Below the pieces are notes generated by a model. It had not been told where the DNA came from. It was given only the letters and a program-made list of their open reading frames with translations, and did no database searches. Position numbers and translations under genes: made by a program. From the NCBI GenBank assembly GCA_025464445.1, contig JAODLY010000026.1, positions 1 through 64,000 of the forward strand: a stretch of DNA of 64,000 bases, written 5' to 3'. Source of the stretch: Rhodoglobus sp. Its GTDB lineage: Bacteria > Actinomycetota > Actinomycetes > Actinomycetales > Microbacteriaceae. Of the stretch, positions 15,817 to 24,107 are shown in pieces. Position 1 is the first letter of the stretch, and every line of letters starts with the position of its first letter.

Positions 15817-16338
15817 CTACTTGCGCCCGCGCTCCTTGCGGGTGAAGTAGTAACCCGTCGCGATGAGGGCGGCGCCGAAGAGCACGACGACCACGGTGCC
15901 GAGGGTGCCCAGTGCGAGGGTGCCGATCAGGGCGAACAGGAAGAGCGCGCCCAGGATCGTCGCGATGATGAAGATGATCGCGGAGGCGTTGGTGACCTCT
16001 TTGCCGACGTAGAGCAGGATCGCGCCGATCAGCCCGCCGATGGCGGCGACGATGGCGGCGATCGTCAGCAGGGTGCCGGGCAGCCCGAGCCCGAGACCGA
16101 AGACGGCGAGGATGGCCCAGCCGACGGCCGCGGCGATGAGCGCGACCTTCGCGAGGGTGCTGTTCACGGCGCCGACCGCGAGGATGATGAAGGCCACAGC
16201 GAGGGCGACCTCGGCCAGCACGAACAGCCAGGGAGCCGACAGGCCCAGCAGCGGCACGAGCAGCGAGAGCAGCACGAGCGCTCCGGCGATGATGAACACG
16301 ATGCCAGAAGTGGAACGGCGGGACCGGGATACTGCCAT
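15817..16338 (-). CDS. Polytopic membrane protein, unknown
   Basis: 173 residues with about six hydrophobic helices from residue 12 to 163 and a basic start (SRSRRSTSG) and end (YYFTRKERGRK), giving a cytosolic-positive orientation. It resembles small Ala/Ile/Leu-rich actinobacterial membrane proteins without named domains. GGAG lies 8 nt before the ATG. Confidence 0.7.
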   Translation of the reverse strand: MAVSRSRRSTSGIVFIIAGALVLLSLLVPLLGLSAPWLFVLAEVALAVAFIILAVGAVNSTLAKVALIAAAVGWAILAVFGLGLGLPGTLLTIAAIVAAIGGLIGAILLYVGKEVTNASAIIFIIATILGALFLFALIGTLALGTLGTVVVVLFGAALIATGYYFTRKERGRK

Positions 16339-16388
16339 GAAAGATCTCCAAACGTCGTTGTAGGTGAGGCTCAGCGCCTGCCGCGAGT

Positions 16389-16841
16389 CTAGGGGTTGGC
16401 GGGCGCCTTACGCGGGTGCTGCATGCGGAAGATCCGGTGGCCGATACCGAGGCCGAAGCCGGTCATGCCGTGGGGTCCGTATGGCTCGTAGGCGCGCATC
16501 CTGATGATCTTCGTTCCGTCGGTGTCGATCACGAACACCTGCGGAAAGTCGAGGTGCTGGCTGCCCATGTTGATCAAGTGGTGGGTGGCGACCTCGACTG
16601 TCGCGCTCAGGCCGTCCTCACTGAGAAACCAGCGCTCGATGTCGAAGCCCATGGACTTCATCTGCGTGAACGCCCATGTGATGCCCTCGCGCACCTCCGC
16701 GACTCCGCTCATGTTGGGGTAGGGGTAGTGCGGGTCGTAGAGCTCGACGTCGTCCGCCAAGGGTGCGGTCGCGGCATCCACATTCTTGGCTTCGACACCG
16801 GCGAACATGCTCTTGATCAGGGGCTTGATGTCTGTGGGCAT
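16389..16841 (-). CDS. NTF2-like/SnoaL-type protein
   Basis: 150 residues. PLIKSMFAGVEAKNVDAATA is the first helix of an NTF2-like fold, followed by ADDVELYDPHYPYPNMSG and a beta sheet (LSATVEVATHHLI, DFPQVFVIDTDGTKI). These form a ligand pocket that may be enzymatic. A C-terminal basic HPRKAPANP tail is not part of the fold. TACCGT ends 5 nt before the start. It lies 15 nt after the pseudo-SGNH-GAF gene on the same strand. Confidence 0.7.
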   Translation of the reverse strand: MPTDIKPLIKSMFAGVEAKNVDAATAPLADDVELYDPHYPYPNMSGVAEVREGITWAFTQMKSMGFDIERWFLSEDGLSATVEVATHHLINMGSQHLDFPQVFVIDTDGTKIIRMRAYEPYGPHGMTGFGLGIGHRIFRMQHPRKAPANP

Positions 16842-16856
16842 GCTGCACGGTAGCAG

Positions 16857-18053
16857 TCAGTGCCTGCTCCCCCACAGGTCGGCCTGCACCTGCATCGCGA
16901 GCTGGCCGAGAAGCGAGCTCTCCGCCGGGGAGAACGCCCTCGGCTTGGAGTCCATGATGCACAGCGCCCCGACGCGCTGCCCGTTGCCCGCCTCGATGGG
17001 AAAGCCGGCGAAGAACCGCACCTGGTCGCGTCCGGTAACCCAGGAATACTTTCGAAAACGCGGGTCGACACTCGCATCGGTCACGACGAGGATCTTGCCG
17101 CTGTTGACCGTCGCGTCACCCAGCGCGTGGCCACGGGGGCTGTCGGTCGGGTCCAGGCCGACGCTTGCCTTGGTCCACTGGCGATCGCAGTCGATGAACG
17201 TGAGGGATGCCCCGGCTACGCCGAACAGGTCACGGGCAGACGCGACGATGCGGTCGAACCGCTCCTCACGCGCAGTATCGAGGATGCCAAGTTCACCCAG
17301 CGCGACCTGGCGGGCCGGCTCGTCGATCGCCGAAGGACCGCGCGGGTTCGACAACTGCGCGTCGAGCACGCGCGCGACTTTCGGAGCGAGCAGGCCGGCC
17401 CACATGCTGTACAAGAGGCTGCCGCTGTCATACAGGAAGTCGGCGGCTTCGGGATGGAAGGGAACGTACGTTGCTCCCGTGTGCTCGGCGCAGGCCCGCT
17501 TCAGCTGTTCGTCCAGCCGCGCGCTGCTTCGATCGACAAGGGCCCGGAAGATCCGCGGCAGTCTCGAAACACTGGGGATCGACGGGATGCCGACGAAAAC
17601 CACGCTCAGGCTCGACGGTGCGTGGTTATCGACCCAGGTGAGGAGAGCATCCAGGTCATGCCGGAACCGCCTCACCGGCACGAGATTGAGGGCTTCATCC
17701 GCGCCGAGAGTCATGACGAGGGCATCGAAGCTGGACAGGTCGAACGATTCGATCGCCGACGCGCATCCAGACACTCGCATTCCCAGTTCGGCGACGGTAT
17801 GCACGGATGCGCCCCGCCCGGTCAGCATGGTCAGCTGCCGCGCGAGGTGCCCCCCTAGCGCAAGACCCGCCGTGCGCACGCCGTAGCCGACCGCCAGCCC
17901 ACCGCCGACGAGAAGGATCTTGTCGGCGTTCGCGCCGGGGGAATGTGCGAGACGATCTGTCGGCCTGGGCAGCAGTCGCCAGGATTCGCTCGAGTTCTTC
18001 AGCCAAAGGCGCACCAAAGGCGAAACGATCGCGTGCAGTAGAAGCTCGGCCAT
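16857..18053 (-). CDS. Pseudo-SGNH domain fused to GAF domain (paralogue 1)
   Basis: 398 residues. After an amphipathic start and an LPRP motif (28-31), an SGNH-hydrolase-like fold spans about 44-230. Where active enzymes have GDS, this reads GGGLAVGYG (50-58); the block III GxND position reads GADE (117-120). The end of the fold, YSMWAGLLAP (215-224), lacks the DxxH pair, so it should not hydrolyse esters. A GAF domain (about 248-393) follows with LGILDTAREERFDRIV, ASLTFIDCDRQW, RFFAGFPIEA and GALCIMDSKPRAF. Three paralogues lie at 24108, 26539 and 28442. GGGGGA precedes the ATG. A signal-sensing role is inference. Confidence 0.75.
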   Translation of the reverse strand: MAELLLHAIVSPLVRLWLKNSSESWRLLPRPTDRLAHSPGANADKILLVGGGLAVGYGVRTAGLALGGHLARQLTMLTGRGASVHTVAELGMRVSGCASAIESFDLSSFDALVMTLGADEALNLVPVRRFRHDLDALLTWVDNHAPSSLSVVFVGIPSIPSVSRLPRIFRALVDRSSARLDEQLKRACAEHTGATYVPFHPEAADFLYDSGSLLYSMWAGLLAPKVARVLDAQLSNPRGPSAIDEPARQVALGELGILDTAREERFDRIVASARDLFGVAGASLTFIDCDRQWTKASVGLDPTDSPRGHALGDATVNSGKILVVTDASVDPRFRKYSWVTGRDQVRFFAGFPIEAGNGQRVGALCIMDSKPRAFSPAESSLLGQLAMQVQADLWGSRH

Positions 18054-18122
18054 GACATGTCCCCCGACGTCGCCCCCGCCAGGGGCGCGTGGCGGCGAGT
18101 CTAGTCCGGCAACATGTGTTTT

Positions 18123-18665
18123 CTACGCGGCGTCGTACGCGCGCTCGAGCCAGCCGAGCAGTTCTGCATCGATTTGTGCGGCATCGACCAGGCGCACGCG
18201 GTGGGTGACCATGACGTTCCATGACCCGGCCGGCTCGAAGCGGTCGGTGGGGGCGGCATCCTTCAGCTTGATGCCGATATCCAGGCGGTCAGCAGTCATC
18301 GCGACGATCGCGAATTTGGCCTTGCCCTTGAGCAGGCTCACGTAGGTGTCGGTCGCGGCGGTGCCGACAGGGCCGTGCTTGCCGAGGGTCGCGAGCAGCG
18401 CGTCGAATGTGGCCCGCCAGTGCGCCTTCGTTCCCGTGAACTGCTTCTCGAGGCGCTCCTCGCGCGCCGGGCGGTCCTGGAAGATGTTGACGATGGCCAT
18501 GGCGTGGCCGCGCCCGAGACCGAAGTCCTCCTTGAGCCAGTCGACGATCTGGGTGACCTTGACGCCTTCGGCAAGGAGGCCGCGCTCTTCGGCGAGCCTG
18601 CGGAAATCGGCCGGATCGAGGCCGGTCTTCGCCTTGATGGTGTCGAGGTACGCCTGGAAGCTCAT
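18123..18665 (-). CDS. DUF4287/DUF5655 domain protein
   Basis: 180 residues. The N-terminal DUF4287 part (about 1-70) reads MSFQAYLDTIKAKTGLDPAD, then GLGRGHAMAIV. The C-terminal DUF5655 part reads WRATFDALLATLGKHGPV, then YVSLLKGKAKFAIVAMTADR. Neither has a known function. The start at 18665 has TATCCT (minus strand of 18672-18677) ending 6 nt upstream. It lies upstream of, and co-directional with, the pseudo-SGNH-GAF gene. Confidence 0.75.
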   Translation of the reverse strand: MSFQAYLDTIKAKTGLDPADFRRLAEERGLLAEGVKVTQIVDWLKEDFGLGRGHAMAIVNIFQDRPAREERLEKQFTGTKAHWRATFDALLATLGKHGPVGTAATDTYVSLLKGKAKFAIVAMTADRLDIGIKLKDAAPTDRFEPAGSWNVMVTHRVRLVDAAQIDAELLGWLERAYDAA

Positions 18666-18671
18666 GGGGAG

Positions 18672-18689
18672 AGGATAGCGGCGTAGCCT
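18672..18689. promoter_or_regulatory. Divergent back-to-back leaderless -10 elements
   Basis: TATCCT on the minus strand (18672-18677) serves the DUF4287 gene and TAGCCT on the plus strand (18684-18689) serves the gamma-glutamyltransferase gene. Only 6 bp separate them and the start codons are 31 bp apart, so the two polymerase footprints must overlap and initiation should be mutually exclusive. Confidence 0.55.
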
Positions 18690-18696
18690 CGAAGGA

Positions 18697-20445
18697 ATGA
18701 CATTCACGCCTGCCTCGACGTTCACCACCCGTCCGACACTTCGAGGCAGTTTCGGGATGACAGCTTCGACTCACTGGCTCGCGACCGCCTCCGCCCAGGC
18801 CGTGCTCGAGCGCGGCGGCAACGCCTTCGACGCCGCTGTCGCCGCGGCGTTCGTGCTGCACGTCGTCGAGCCGCACCTCAACGGCCCCGGCGGTGACATG
18901 GTCGGCATCTTCGCCGTAGCCGGCGGCGAACCGACAGTGCTCATGGGCCAGGGGCCAGCGCCGGCGGGCGCGACCATCGAGCACTACCGCTCCCTCGGGC
19001 TGTCACTCGTGCCGGGAGCTGGCGCACTGGCGGCGGCGATCCCCGGTGCGATGGACGCCTGGCTCCTGCTGCTGCGCGATCACGGTAGCTGGGAACTCGA
19101 GGATGTGCTGGCCTTCGCGATCGGGTACGCCCGGGACGGGCATCCCGTGCTCGACCGGGTCTGCTCGACAATTGCCACCGTCGCCGAGTTGTTCGAGCAG
19201 CACTGGCCCACGTCGGCAGAACTGTGGATGCCGCGGGGCCGCCCGCCCGCGCCGGGAGAGGTCATCACGAACCTCCCCCTCGCGCGCACGTATTCGCGCC
19301 TGCTGGCCACGGCTGTCGGTTCGACCCGCGAGGATCGCATCGACGGGGCGCGCACCTCGTGGTCGGCCGGGTTCGTGGCCCAGGCCATCGACGACTTCGT
19401 GCGCACCCCGCACCGCCACTCCGACGGCAACGACTACGCGGGAGTGCTTCGCGCGACCGACGCGTTCGAGGCGACGTATGAGGCGCCCGTCACGGGCGAG
19501 TTCCGCGGGCACACAATCGCCAAGTCTGGGGCGTGGGGCCAGGGGCCCGCGCTGTTGCAGATGCTCGCGATGCTCGACGGCTTCGAAGACCTCGACCCGT
19601 CGTCAGGGCTCGGGGCGCACACGATCCTCGAGGTGGAGAAGCTCGCCCTCGCCGACCGCGACGCCTACTTCGGCGACGGACCCGTGCCGCTCGACGTGCT
19701 GCTCTCCGCCGACTACATCGCCGCCCGGCGCGACCTCGTGACGGGCGCAGCATCGCACGAATTCCGCCCCGGGGTCGTGCCAGGGGTCGAGCCGTTCCTG
19801 CCGCCGCTCACGGTCGGGGCGACGGGACTCGGCGAGCCCACCGTCTCGCTGAGCGGCGAGACCAAAGGCGACACCTGCCACATCGATGTGATCGACAGGT
19901 GGGGCAACATCGTGTCGGCCACCCCCTCCGGTGGGTGGCTGCAGTCCTCGCCCGCGATCCCCGAGCTCGGGTTCGCGCTCGGGACGCGACTGCAGATGAC
20001 CTGGCTGGTGCCGGGAACCGCGGCGTCCCTCGCGCCCGGCAGGCGACCGCGAACGACGCTCACGCCCACGCTCGTGCTGCGCGACGGACGCCCGGTGACG
20101 GCGCTCGGCTCCCCCGGCGGCGACCAGCAAGACCAGTGGCAACTGCTCTACCTGCTGCGCACGATCGTCGGCGGCTACACCCCGCAGCAGGCAATCGACG
20201 CGCCCGCGCTGCACACCACATCCTTCCCCGACTCGTTCTGGCCACGCACCTGGGAGCCCGGCGGCGCCGTCATCGAGAACCGGCTGAACAACCTCGTCGC
20301 CGGCCTGCAACAGCGCGGGCACGTCGTCACGCGCGCCGGCGACTGGACGCTCGGGCGCCTCTCCGCCGTCGGCGTGGATGACACCGGGCTGCTGTTCGGC
20401 GCCGCAAACCCGCGCGGCGCACAAGGGTACGCCGCGGGGCGGTGA
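18697..20445 (+). CDS. Gamma-glutamyltransferase family protein
   Basis: 582 residues, the size of the GGT precursor. The N-terminal ASTHWLATASAQAVLERGGN then DAAVAAAFVLHVVEP and GPGGDM are family hallmarks. The autoprocessing and nucleophile threonine is probably the Thr of KGDTCHIDVIDRWGN. GSPGGDQQDQWQ near the C-terminus is the oxyanion/substrate region. No signal peptide is seen, unlike classical periplasmic GGT, so a cytosolic amidohydrolase-like member is possible. TAGCCT (18684-18689) ends 7 nt before the ATG. It converges with the Eis-like gene, the stops meeting in TGAGTCA. Confidence 0.85.
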   Translation: MTFTPASTFTTRPTLRGSFGMTASTHWLATASAQAVLERGGNAFDAAVAAAFVLHVVEPHLNGPGGDMVGIFAVAGGEPTVLMGQGPAPAGATIEHYRSLGLSLVPGAGALAAAIPGAMDAWLLLLRDHGSWELEDVLAFAIGYARDGHPVLDRVCSTIATVAELFEQHWPTSAELWMPRGRPPAPGEVITNLPLARTYSRLLATAVGSTREDRIDGARTSWSAGFVAQAIDDFVRTPHRHSDGNDYAGVLRATDAFEATYEAPVTGEFRGHTIAKSGAWGQGPALLQMLAMLDGFEDLDPSSGLGAHTILEVEKLALADRDAYFGDGPVPLDVLLSADYIAARRDLVTGAASHEFRPGVVPGVEPFLPPLTVGATGLGEPTVSLSGETKGDTCHIDVIDRWGNIVSATPSGGWLQSSPAIPELGFALGTRLQMTWLVPGTAASLAPGRRPRTTLTPTLVLRDGRPVTALGSPGGDQQDQWQLLYLLRTIVGGYTPQQAIDAPALHTTSFPDSFWPRTWEPGGAVIENRLNNLVAGLQQRGHVVTRAGDWTLGRLSAVGVDDTGLLFGAANPRGAQGYAAGR

Positions 20446-20446
20446 G

Positions 20447-21736
20447 TCAGAACCAGAGGCCCAGGTGTGGCGGCCGCGCGCTGCGGAACGCCGTGTCGAG
20501 AGCTGCCGCGGCACCCGGCAGCAGCTCGGTGATGCGTGCGGCGGCGACGAGTGTCGTGGCGGCGACCCCGCCCAGGTAGAGCGCGGACAACTCGTTGATC
20601 GACATGGCCAGGGATGCCGCGGCATCCGTCACCGCCACCGTGGCGACCCCGTCGGCGATCTCCACGGCGAACCGCCCGCCCGCGAAGCCGAGCTCGTCCG
20701 CGATCTCGAGCACGAAGGCGCCGGACCCCGTGTACGCCCGCGCCTCGAGCGCCGCCTTTACATCGAGAATGCGCAGCCACAGGTGATCCGCCTTCTGCGT
20801 GCGCACCGCGCGCATGTCGCTCACCTGCCACAGCACCGGCTCGTCGACCGAGCGCATCCCCGCCCTCACCTGGCTCACCAGGTCGACCTCGAGCAGGTAG
20901 CGCCACAGCGCCGCGTAGGCCTCAGGGGTTTCCGTGGACAGGTACTCGACGACGAGGGTGTGGGTGGAGAAGTCATCATCGCCGCCGGTCACCCGGTAGA
21001 TGGCGACCCCGGTCGTCGCGCCATCGGGAGCGTCGTAGCGCACAGCCCGCAGAGCCTTCGTGCGTTCGGCGTCATCGCTGGCCACGCCCGTGTACTCGTC
21101 CCAGCGCATCCCCCACATCTCGATCTGTCCGGGCACAGATCTGCGAACGCGATCGTGCATCGCGGCGACCTCGTCACGGAATTGCTCGATCGACACGAAA
21201 TGCACCCGGCCCGGCGCATCCGGACCCGCCCACTTCGCCCGGCGCGTGTCGAATGTGAGGGATGAGACGAACGCGCCCGGGGCGAAACCGAAACGCCCAT
21301 AGATGGTGCTCTCCGACACCGTGAGGATCGCGAGCGGCACCCCCTGCGCGTGGGCAGTCCGCAACTCCGCCTCGAGCAGCGCCCGTGCGATGCCCTTCCT
21401 GCGGTGGGTGGGCGCGACAGTCACCGAACTGATCGCCCAAGCCGGCACGATGCGCTCCCCCGGCACGCTCAGCTGCGCGACCCATGAGTTGACAGTCGCC
21501 ACCGGGGATGCCGCGTGCGGCGCGCCCTCGTCCCAAACCGCGGTCGTGCGGCGATACGCCAACGCGGCAAAGTACTGCGCGACCCGCTCGTCGGTCAGCT
21601 CGCCGCCGTGGAAACCGCGGTTGTCCGCACGCGTCCACGCCTCGAATGCAGCCGGGTCGCCCGTGTCGACGAGCCCGAGGCGCAGCCCCTTCGCCTCGAG
21701 GTCTGCAGCGGACGTGGGGTCGATCGGTTGGGGCAT
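20447..21736 (-). CDS. Eis-type GNAT N-acetyltransferase
   Basis: 429 residues, matching the Eis family (two GNAT folds plus a C-terminal SCP2-like domain). The acetyl-CoA loop is VTVAPTHRRKGIARALLEA, with VSESTIYGRFGFAPG after it. The SCP2-like part includes LWLRILDVKAALEARAY, and the protein ends with HLGLWF, whose C-terminal carboxylate acts as general base in Eis. Homologues acetylate aminoglycosides and other amines; the physiological substrate here is unknown. TACCCT (minus strand of 21743-21748) ends 6 nt before the ATG. Confidence 0.85.
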   Translation of the reverse strand: MPQPIDPTSAADLEAKGLRLGLVDTGDPAAFEAWTRADNRGFHGGELTDERVAQYFAALAYRRTTAVWDEGAPHAASPVATVNSWVAQLSVPGERIVPAWAISSVTVAPTHRRKGIARALLEAELRTAHAQGVPLAILTVSESTIYGRFGFAPGAFVSSLTFDTRRAKWAGPDAPGRVHFVSIEQFRDEVAAMHDRVRRSVPGQIEMWGMRWDEYTGVASDDAERTKALRAVRYDAPDGATTGVAIYRVTGGDDDFSTHTLVVEYLSTETPEAYAALWRYLLEVDLVSQVRAGMRSVDEPVLWQVSDMRAVRTQKADHLWLRILDVKAALEARAYTGSGAFVLEIADELGFAGGRFAVEIADGVATVAVTDAAASLAMSINELSALYLGGVAATTLVAAARITELLPGAAAALDTAFRSARPPHLGLWF

Positions 21737-21827
21737 GGGTTAAGGGTAGCCGGGGGTTGGGGTGCGCTGCCCGGGGGCTGCTGCTGCGGCCCGGCCTGCA
21801 TGTTCGTGCCTCCCGTCCCCGCCGGCT

Positions 21828-21872
21828 TGCTCGTCCCTGCCTCCCGCCGCTGCCGCCCTGCTCGTCCCTGCC
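21828..21872. repeat. 14-bp direct repeat in pyrimidine-rich leader
   Basis: TGCTCGTCCCTGCC occurs at 21828-21841 and again at 21859-21872, 31 bp apart, inside the 229-bp intergenic stretch before the HNH gene. No gene is visible there. The stretch is rich in CCTGCC/CTCCC on the plus strand. Confidence 0.5.
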
Positions 21873-21931
21873 GCGTCCTCTCCCTCACAGGAGCTGCGGA
21901 AAGAACTTCCCCACAGATTCGCCCCAGCACT

Positions 21932-21947
21932 TCGAATATATGTTCGA
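21932..21947. promoter_or_regulatory. Candidate LexA (SOS) box
   Basis: TCGAAT-ATAT-GTTCGA matches the actinobacterial LexA consensus TCGAAC-N4-GTTCGA at 11 of 12 fixed positions and ends 18 bp before the DUF222-HNH start codon. The same motif without mismatch precedes imuA' at 31106. Confidence 0.65.
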
Positions 21948-21965
21948 ATCTGGCAAAATAGAACT

Positions 21966-23369
21966 ATGACAAATCCAACCGAGGCGGTGATCGCGGCCAC
22001 CGGAATTCTCTCGGCAGCAGCCGTGACTGCTGCCGAAGTTGCCGCGCTCGACGAGGCCGGCCTCCTACGGCTCCAGGCCGCCGTGAGCGCGCATCGCCGG
22101 GCGATCGACACCTTTGCGGGGCTCGCCGCCGGGGAGATCGCCCACCGCTCCCGACGCGATCTCGGTTACGCCGGGCTGGCCCAGTCCAATGGGTTCCGTT
22201 CCGCCGAAGACTTCATCCAATCCGTGTCGGGCACCACGAAGGCCGAGGCGGGCAAGCTCGTGCATGTCGGCTCGATGATGCTTGCGGCGGCCGCCCCGAC
22301 CGACGACGATCCGCCCGCGTGGAGCGCTCCCCTCGCCGCCGCCCTCTCCCGAGGCGGGGCCTCGCTCGACGCGATCGAGTCGATCCTGCGTGGGCTCGGC
22401 GAACCGGATGCCGCTGTCACTCCCCCGCAACTGCAGGCCGCAGCTGAGCGACTGCTCGCCGACCTCGACAACCTCGACGCCGACCAGCTCTACCGCCGTG
22501 CCCGCGCACTGCGCAACGAACTCGATGAGCAGGGCATCGCCCGCCGCGAAAAGCAGCGCAGGGACATGCGCTACCTCAGGGTCGCGCGGCGCCCCGACGG
22601 TCTCGTCGCCGGTTCATTCCTCCTCGACCAGGAAGACGGCGCCCTGTTCCTCTCCGCGATCGACACCGCGCTCAGTCCCCGTCGTGGTGGTCCGCGATTC
22701 GTGGATGCCGCGGCCAAAGCCAGGGCGGCGGCGCTCCTCGCCGACCCCCGCACGAACGACCAGCTCGCGGTCGACACCCTCATGACAATGGTCCGCCTGG
22801 CCATCGACGCCGACAGCGGCACGATCTTCGGCAGCCGTCGGCCCGCCGTTCGCGTGATCGTCACGGAAGACAGCATCAGGCAGCGTGGCAGCGGCGCACT
22901 GGAGGGAATGCCCGATCCCGTGGCTTTCGGCACAGTCGAGCGGTACCTCTGCGACACCGGAACCCTTGGAATCCTGTTCGATGACGAAGGCAAGGGCATC
23001 AACGTCGGCCGCGAGCGGCGACTCTTCACCGACCACCAGCGAACCGGACAATCCGTGAGAGACGGTGGATGCATCTATCTCAACTGTCTGCGCCCACCCG
23101 GCGAATGCGAAGCCCATCACATCAACCAATGGCATCGAGATACCGGCCGCACAGACCTTGCCGACGGCGTGCTGTTATGTCGTTTCCATCACATGTTGCT
23201 GCACAACAACGGCTGGGAGATTCGCCGAACCGGCGCGCAATACTGGCTCGTGCCGCCGCGGGCCGTCGACCCGCAGCAACAGCCGATCCTCCTCGTGAGC
23301 AAAACCCCCGCGGTGAAACAACTCGTCGACCGCGGGCTCGATCGCACTCAAGAACTCGTGGACGCGTAG
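21966..23369 (+). CDS. DUF222 domain HNH endonuclease
   Basis: 467 residues. The long alpha-helical DUF222 region (about 20-330) precedes a C-terminal HNH motif: CEAHHINQWHRDTGRTDLAD then GVLLCRFHHMLLHNNGWEI. These ββα-metal residues should coordinate the cleavage metal. Such genes are numerous and variable in actinobacteria; whether they act as homing-like elements or in DNA repair is unsettled. A near-consensus LexA box lies immediately upstream, suggesting DNA-damage induction. The ATG at 21966 follows AAAATAGAACT; no strong Shine-Dalgarno. Confidence 0.85.
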   Translation: MTNPTEAVIAATGILSAAAVTAAEVAALDEAGLLRLQAAVSAHRRAIDTFAGLAAGEIAHRSRRDLGYAGLAQSNGFRSAEDFIQSVSGTTKAEAGKLVHVGSMMLAAAAPTDDDPPAWSAPLAAALSRGGASLDAIESILRGLGEPDAAVTPPQLQAAAERLLADLDNLDADQLYRRARALRNELDEQGIARREKQRRDMRYLRVARRPDGLVAGSFLLDQEDGALFLSAIDTALSPRRGGPRFVDAAAKARAAALLADPRTNDQLAVDTLMTMVRLAIDADSGTIFGSRRPAVRVIVTEDSIRQRGSGALEGMPDPVAFGTVERYLCDTGTLGILFDDEGKGINVGRERRLFTDHQRTGQSVRDGGCIYLNCLRPPGECEAHHINQWHRDTGRTDLADGVLLCRFHHMLLHNNGWEIRRTGAQYWLVPPRAVDPQQQPILLVSKTPAVKQLVDRGLDRTQELVDA

Positions 23370-23406
23370 CCGCATGAGGCCCCAAGCGCAAGAACGCACC
23401 CAGAAG

Positions 23407-24066
23407 CTAACCCGCCACCACCGGCCCCACCGGACCGACCGACAGGATGTTCGCCGAACCGTTCGCGCAACCGGTGTACCCACTGGCCACGATCGTGACG
23501 GGCGTGCTGATGTTCGGCGGCAAGACCTTCACGCCGACAGCATCCTGGGGATCGCAGCTATCGACGTTGCCGGCATCCGTCACCTTGAGAAGTGCCGAAA
23601 CCGCATTGCCCGGATCGATCGTATTGTCACTGATCGGCTGGGTCGTATCGGGCGAAGCCGCCGCACCGATATCCGACCCCGAAGAATCGATGAGAGAGAC
23701 GACCGGATACCCGCTGAGCGTGCACGCCGCGCTACCCGAATTGGTGAAGATGACCGGCACGAAAGTGCTGCCGGCAGTGCCATCCGGGGTGCCGAGCGTC
23801 ACCGTGAGATCCCCAGCCCCACAGGCAGTCGGGCTGGGTGGTGCCGTCGGAGTCGAGGTCGGGGTCACAGAGGCCGACGGCGTCGGAGTCGGTGTCGACG
23901 CGGGTGCTGCGCCATTGCGCGCGAACAGCAACACGATGAGGGCGATGATCGCGAGACCCAGAACCGTCGCCAGCACGACCAGAGCGATTCTCGCTCCACT
24001 TCGGGGCGGCTTCTCGCCATGCCGCGCAGGCTCGGGCAGGGGCTGCGTGCGGTTGTCGAAAGTCAT
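23407..24066 (-). CDS. DUF4232 domain-containing membrane-anchored protein
   Basis: 219 residues. A short basic cytosolic end, one membrane helix (about 27-49, ALVVLATVLGLAIIALIVLL), a Pro/Thr/Ser-rich spacer rich in TPTP, and an extracellular DUF4232 domain with four cysteines (ACGAGDL, AACTLSGYP, DSCDPQDA, TGCANGS) that probably form disulfides. This domain is common in actinobacterial lipoproteins and surface proteins; role unknown. The start is uncertain because the frame is open 11 codons further. It follows paralogue 2 of the pseudo-SGNH-GAF family by 41 bp on the same strand. Confidence 0.7.
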   Translation of the reverse strand: MTFDNRTQPLPEPARHGEKPPRSGARIALVVLATVLGLAIIALIVLLFARNGAAPASTPTPTPSASVTPTSTPTAPPSPTACGAGDLTVTLGTPDGTAGSTFVPVIFTNSGSAACTLSGYPVVSLIDSSGSDIGAAASPDTTQPISDNTIDPGNAVSALLKVTDAGNVDSCDPQDAVGVKVLPPNISTPVTIVASGYTGCANGSANILSVGPVGPVVAG

Positions 24067-24107
24067 GTTCAACGGTGGCACTGCGGCCCGGGCATCCACA
24101 ACCCCCG

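Noticed and set aside
18071-18087. Hairpin CGCCCC/GGGGCG after the DUF4287 gene
   Set aside because: Only a 6-bp GC stem without a T-run; too likely by chance in this GC-rich sequence to annotate.
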